This document shows positions 7,366 through 10,173 of a DNA stretch of 10,173 nt, in pieces. The stretch lies in the NCBI GenBank assembly GCA_036244855.1, contig BQKZ01013167.1, forward strand, positions 2,082 through 12,254, in the 5' to 3' direction. The notes beneath the pieces were generated by a model. That model searched no databases, was not told where the DNA came from, and was given only the letters and a program-made list of their open reading frames with translations. Each line of letters opens with the position of its first letter. Position 1 is the stretch's first letter. The position numbers and the translations under genes are program-made. This stretch comes from Temnopleurus reevesii (lineage: Eukaryota > Echinodermata > Echinoidea > Temnopleuroida > Temnopleuridae).

Positions 7366-7501
7366 TTAAGCCCCGGTCGCATAGGACCCCGGAAGCAACA
7401 CGATTCACACCGACTCGTTGTTCTGAGGCAGTTAACTGTAGATTAGCAAAGAGTCGGGGTGAACCGTGTTGCTTCCGGGGTCCTATGTGACCGGGGCGTT
7501 A
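7366..7501. mobile_element. palindromic fold-back MITE with 46-bp arms
   Basis: The arms 7371-7416 and 7451-7496 are inverted repeats matching at 43 of 46 positions. They start CCCCGGTCGCATAGG and CCCCGGTCACATAGG respectively, each read inward. The spacer is 34 nt. Beyond the arms the outermost bases are AG on the left and CG on the right, flanked on both sides by TTA (7366-7368 and 7499-7501). A 3-bp TTA duplication fits the TWA preference of PIF/Harbinger elements, though three bases can match by chance. The GC-rich arms contrast with the AT-rich flanks. There is no coding capacity. Both strands give the same peptide string (PRSHRTPEATRFTPT) because of the palindrome. Confidence 0.75.
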
Positions 7502-7654
7502 CTAAAATCTGCGCACGTTTCTTACAAACAAATATAGTTACGTGGTATTCATTTAACCGGTTAGTAACAGTTGAACTACAGTCCTTGTAATCCATTTGGT
7601 ATACAATATCTGTTGCTATGTCTGGCAACCCTAAGGGAAAACTCTGGGGTTGAG

Positions 7655-7670
7655 TTTTTTTTTTTTTTTT
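7655..7670. repeat. T16 homopolymer
   Basis: Sixteen consecutive T. On the minus strand this is an A16 run that could be a retroposon tail, but no matching head was recognised next to it. Confidence 0.7.
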
Positions 7671-7729
7671 ATAAACTCTGTAGTAAGTCATCGACGGGCA
7701 AAAACTTTGAAACGTAAATTGTGGGCGGT

Positions 7730-7932
7730 ACACTGCAAAAAGCGTTTATCGAATAGTCAACCAAACCGACTGATGGACAATGTTCTTCTCATCTGTTGTA
7801 AAAAAATAGTTATGCTCTTACCCAACAATTAAATAATATGTTGCCAAACAGTATGTGAAGTTGACAATTTGCTTTAAAACAAGGCGAATTTTGTAAATGA
7901 GGAAAAAAATTGCCCAACACGTTTTGCAGTGT
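7730..7932. mobile_element. possible short TIR element
   Basis: ACACTGCAAAA at 7730-7740 is repeated in inverted form at 7922-7932 (TTTTGCAGTGT). The match extends loosely inwards (AGCG versus CG). Termini with CACTGCAAAA occur in some animal DNA transposons. No target duplication flanks it and the interior shows no further symmetry, so an 11-bp chance inverted repeat is possible. Confidence 0.3.
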
Positions 7933-8489
7933 CCTGATTTCTTGTACTTCTGGACTCCAATTCGGAAAGGAGTGGTGGCGAGCATGGACGAACTCACGCA
8001 CGCCGCCAACATTTTTAATCCCATCTCAATACCGCCGTCGTTCAAGAAATGATTATATTTGTATTGTAATTTACATTCCGTAAATTCTTTGGATTGAAAG
8101 TAAATCTTGTAGATTTGTAGAAAATTAGGTTTAATAGATGTAATTTTAACGTAATGTGTTTCTTTTATTGAATTATAATCGCCTTGAGAATTAATTTGGG
8201 TGTGTTCATATGTTTATTGCTAAATTATAAATGTCTATATGATTATTATTTATGAATACAACATTTAAAGCTTGTCTCAGCAGTACCACTTTTACCTCCA
8301 AATTAACACTTAATGGTAATTTATTGCCTTTTGTACTAAATAGATATAATCTGTTATGATTATGTGCCGTTATCGTTGAAATGTTGCAGATCGAATAAAC
8401 ATGGCTGATTGATAGTTAGACCCATCGACGTAAATCTAGTTATTTATGTACTATTGTGGACCATCAAACCAACACATAGTTCAACACGG
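7933..8489. other. AT-rich intergenic DNA, nothing recognised
   Basis: No coding region, tRNA or inverted repeat was found. The left part has moderate GC. From about 8040 onward it is strongly AT-rich with many TAA and TTA strings. Confidence 0.45.
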
Positions 8490-8523
8490 TGGCAGCGGTG
8501 GGATTCGAATCCAGGCCATCGAA
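8490..8523 (-). pseudogene. 3' fragment of a tRNA-Leu-like gene
   Basis: Plus-strand 8490-8517 matches the reverse complement of the T arm and 3' acceptor of animal tRNA-Leu(AAG) at 26 of 28 positions as I recall that tRNA. GGATTCGAATCC is the B-box/T-loop part and TGGCAGCGG the acceptor side. A weaker resemblance continues into the variable arm (ATCGAAA). The 5' half, with A box and anticodon, is absent on either side. The fragment stops where the inverted repeat of the neighbouring MITE begins at 8524. It is a truncated pseudogene or the end of a tRNA-Leu-derived SINE. Confidence 0.6.
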
Positions 8524-8682
8524 ATTTCCGTAAAATTAAGTCGAAAGCAAATTCAATGCTCCTTTGTAATGCTGTTCAAAACGGAACTGGATGGTCGGTG
8601 ATTGTTGTGTCCGACGGACGGATCTATTGTCCCATGACCCACTTTATTTTACGGAAATAGTTTACATCGTGTTATCACTGAA
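8524..8682 (+). mobile_element. MITE-like element, copy B
   Basis: The termini ATTTCCGTAAAATTAAGT (8524-8541) and ACTTTATTTTACGGAAAT (8641-8658) are inverted repeats matching at 17 of 18 positions. The right end continues as AGTTTACATCGTGTT (8659-8673), which matches the outer end of copy A at 587-770. The interior TTCAATGCTCCTTTGTAATG and TTGTCCCA blocks also match copy A, in inverted orientation. The left end lacks the outer extension and is joined directly to the tRNA-Leu fragment. There is no coding capacity, so it is non-autonomous. Confidence 0.6.
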
Positions 8683-8734
8683 AAGAAAACATTACAGGTT
8701 CTATAGACAAAATGCCATTCTCAGGCGCATGAAC

Positions 8735-8930
8735 TTTCTTTCTTTCTATCACTCCTTCTATATCCCCCTCTTCTCTCTCACTCTCCCCCTTCCTCTCTCC
8801 CTCTCTCTCCTTCCCCCTCTCTCTCTCTTACTCTATCTCCCTATCTCTTTCCCACTCTCTTTTTTTTCTCTCTCTCTCTCTTTCCCTCTCTTTCTCTCTC
8901 TACCTTACACACAAACAACACATATACACA
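8735..8930. repeat. (CT)n-rich polypyrimidine tract
   Basis: Almost entirely C and T on the plus strand (TTTCTTTC, CTCTCTCCCT, CTCTCTCTCT). Long polypurine/polypyrimidine mirror-like tracts of this kind can adopt triplex (H-DNA) conformations. The translated leucine/serine/proline-rich frames across it are artefacts of composition. Confidence 0.8.
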
Positions 8931-8956
8931 CTCTTTCTCTCTCTTACACACACACC

Positions 8957-8989
8957 AGAGTATTTAACATACTAGTATGTTAATACTCT
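8957..8989. repeat. 33-bp near-perfect palindrome inside the satellite
   Basis: AGAGTATTTAACATA and TATGTTAATACTCT are inverted around CTAG, with a single extra T in the left arm. It is the only AT-rich, G-containing block in the array and directly precedes the (AC)n tract. Confidence 0.75.
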
Positions 8990-8991
8990 CT

Positions 8992-8992
<1 letters not shown>

Positions 8993-9034
<42 letters not shown>
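8993..9034. repeat. (AC)21 microsatellite
   Basis: Twenty-one uninterrupted AC dinucleotides. Alternating purine-pyrimidine runs of this length are prone to slippage and Z-DNA formation. It is likely to be length-polymorphic. Confidence 0.9.
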
Positions 9035-9035
<1 letters not shown>

Positions 9036-10173
9036 ATATTTCTCTCTCATACACACTCACACACTCTTTCACCCAGACACATACGCATATACACTCTATT
9101 TCTCTCTCCCTCTCTCGCACATATATACACACACACCCTCTTCTGTTTCACACACACACATCACCCTCTTTCTCTCTGACACACACATACCCTCTTTGTT
9201 TTTCACACACACTCACACACACTCTTTCTCTTTCACACGCACACACTTTCTTTCTCACACACACTCACACACACATACATACACCCTCTTACTCTCCCTT
9301 TCTCGCATACATATGCACACACCCTCTTTTCTCTCACACACCCTCTTTTAACTTCACATACACACACAAACACCCTCTATCACACACAGACACACACCCT
9401 CTTTCTTTCTTTCTCTCTTTCTCTCTCTCTCTACCTTACACACAAACAACACATACACACACTCTTTCTCTCGCTTACACACACACATACACCCTCTTTC
9501 TCTCTCGCACACATACACATACCCTCTTTCTCTTTCACACGCACACACATACACCCTCTTTCTCTCTCCCTCCCTCGCACACACACACTCTCTTTCTTTT
9601 TTCACACACACTCATTCTGTTTCACACACACACTCACACAAACATACATACACCCTCTTTCTCTCCCTCTCTCGCGTACATACATACACACCCTCTTTCT
9701 CTTTCACACACAAATACACCATCTTTCTCTCTCGCTCACATACACACACACCCTCTTTCTCTTTCACACGCACACACACTCTTTCACACAAACGCACACA
9801 TACATGTACACCCTCTTTCTCTCTTCCTCTCTCGCACACATACACACACATACCCTCTTTCTCTCTCTCTCTTTCTCTCTCTACCTTACGCACAAACAAC
9901 ACATACACACACTCTTTCTCTCTCGTACACATACACATCATATTTCTCTCTCTCACATACACTCACACTTTTTCACACCGACAAACACACATACACCCTC
10001 TTCTCTCTCCCTCTCTCGCACACACACACCCTCTTTCTTTTTCACACACACTCTTTCTCTTTCACACACACACTCACACACATACGTACACCCTCTTTCT
10101 CTCTCCTCTCTCGCACACATACACACATACCCTCTTTATTTTTCACACACACTCTTTCTCTTTCACACACACA

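Larger units (their letters stand above)
8931..10173. repeat. CA/CT compound satellite with higher-order structure, running off the window
   Basis: Alternating CA-rich and CT-rich blocks, nearly G-free on the plus strand. A basic module of CCCTCTTTCTCTCTC plus a CACACATACACA-type block often recurs at about 31 bp (for example 9492, 9523, 9554). A larger unit is marked by TACCTTAC[AG]CACAAACAACA at 8901, 9432 and 9882, giving spacings of 531 and 450 bp. The array continues past the right edge. No protein coding is supported on either strand. Confidence 0.8.

Noticed and set aside
7254..7733. Frames on both strands sharing the peptide PRSHRTPEATRFTPT
   Set aside because: The shared peptide is a by-product of the 46-bp inverted repeat, which reads alike on both strands. 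It is not evidence of a gene pair.
8591..9351. Plus-strand frames rich in Leu, Ser, Pro, Thr and His
   Set aside because: They are translations of CT and CA microsatellites, with the N-terminal part lying in the MITE copy. No domain is present.
9354..9962. Two long minus-strand frames rich in Cys, Val, Arg, Glu and Lys
   Set aside because: They are translations of (GT)n and (GA)n satellite repeats. The periodic VCVCE/RERER composition comes from the DNA repeat.

Overview
The window reads as nuclear DNA from an animal, most likely a marine invertebrate deuterostome (echinoderm, hemichordate or amphioxus grade). The reasons are two intact single-exon rhodopsin-class (class A) GPCR genes of an expanded paralogous type, AT-rich intergenic DNA, many decayed tRNA-derived SINE pieces, short terminal-inverted-repeat (MITE-like) elements, and long CT/CA microsatellite arrays. 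The species cannot be named from the sequence alone.

Layout. Positions 1-586 are AT-rich with no gene. A MITE-like element (copy A) lies at about 587-770. The first GPCR is on the minus strand (1010-2014). About 3.3 kb of gene-free DNA follows, holding SINE relics, a G/C-rich fold-back and a retroposon-like tail. The second GPCR is on the plus strand (5391-6446), so the two genes are divergent. Downstream come a hairpin-rich MITE (6519-6652), tRNA-derived SINE pieces (6741-6828 and 6957-7150), a near-perfect palindromic element with 46-bp arms and possible TTA target duplications (7366-7501), a weak TIR candidate (7730-7932), and a tRNA-Leu-like 3' fragment abutting a second copy of the first MITE family (8490-8682). 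The last 1.4 kb is a G-poor CT/CA compound satellite with a higher-order repeat, interrupted by one short palindrome.

The two receptors are clearly paralogous. They share a GG..CYG motif in TM2, DR[FY]IA[IV]T.PLRY at the end of TM3, TT[VI]LN in TM5, SYLVW.P in TM6 and WLNP.V in TM7. Both keep the core class A anchors (N1.50, D2.50, C3.25 with an ECL2 Cys, R3.50, P5.50, W6.48, P6.50, N7.49-P7.50). Both lack W4.50, Y5.58 and Y7.53, the aminergic Asp3.32 and the opsin Lys7.43. They look like orphan receptors of a lineage-specific expansion with altered activation switches. The ligand cannot be inferred. Nothing else in the window looks like a functional protein gene.
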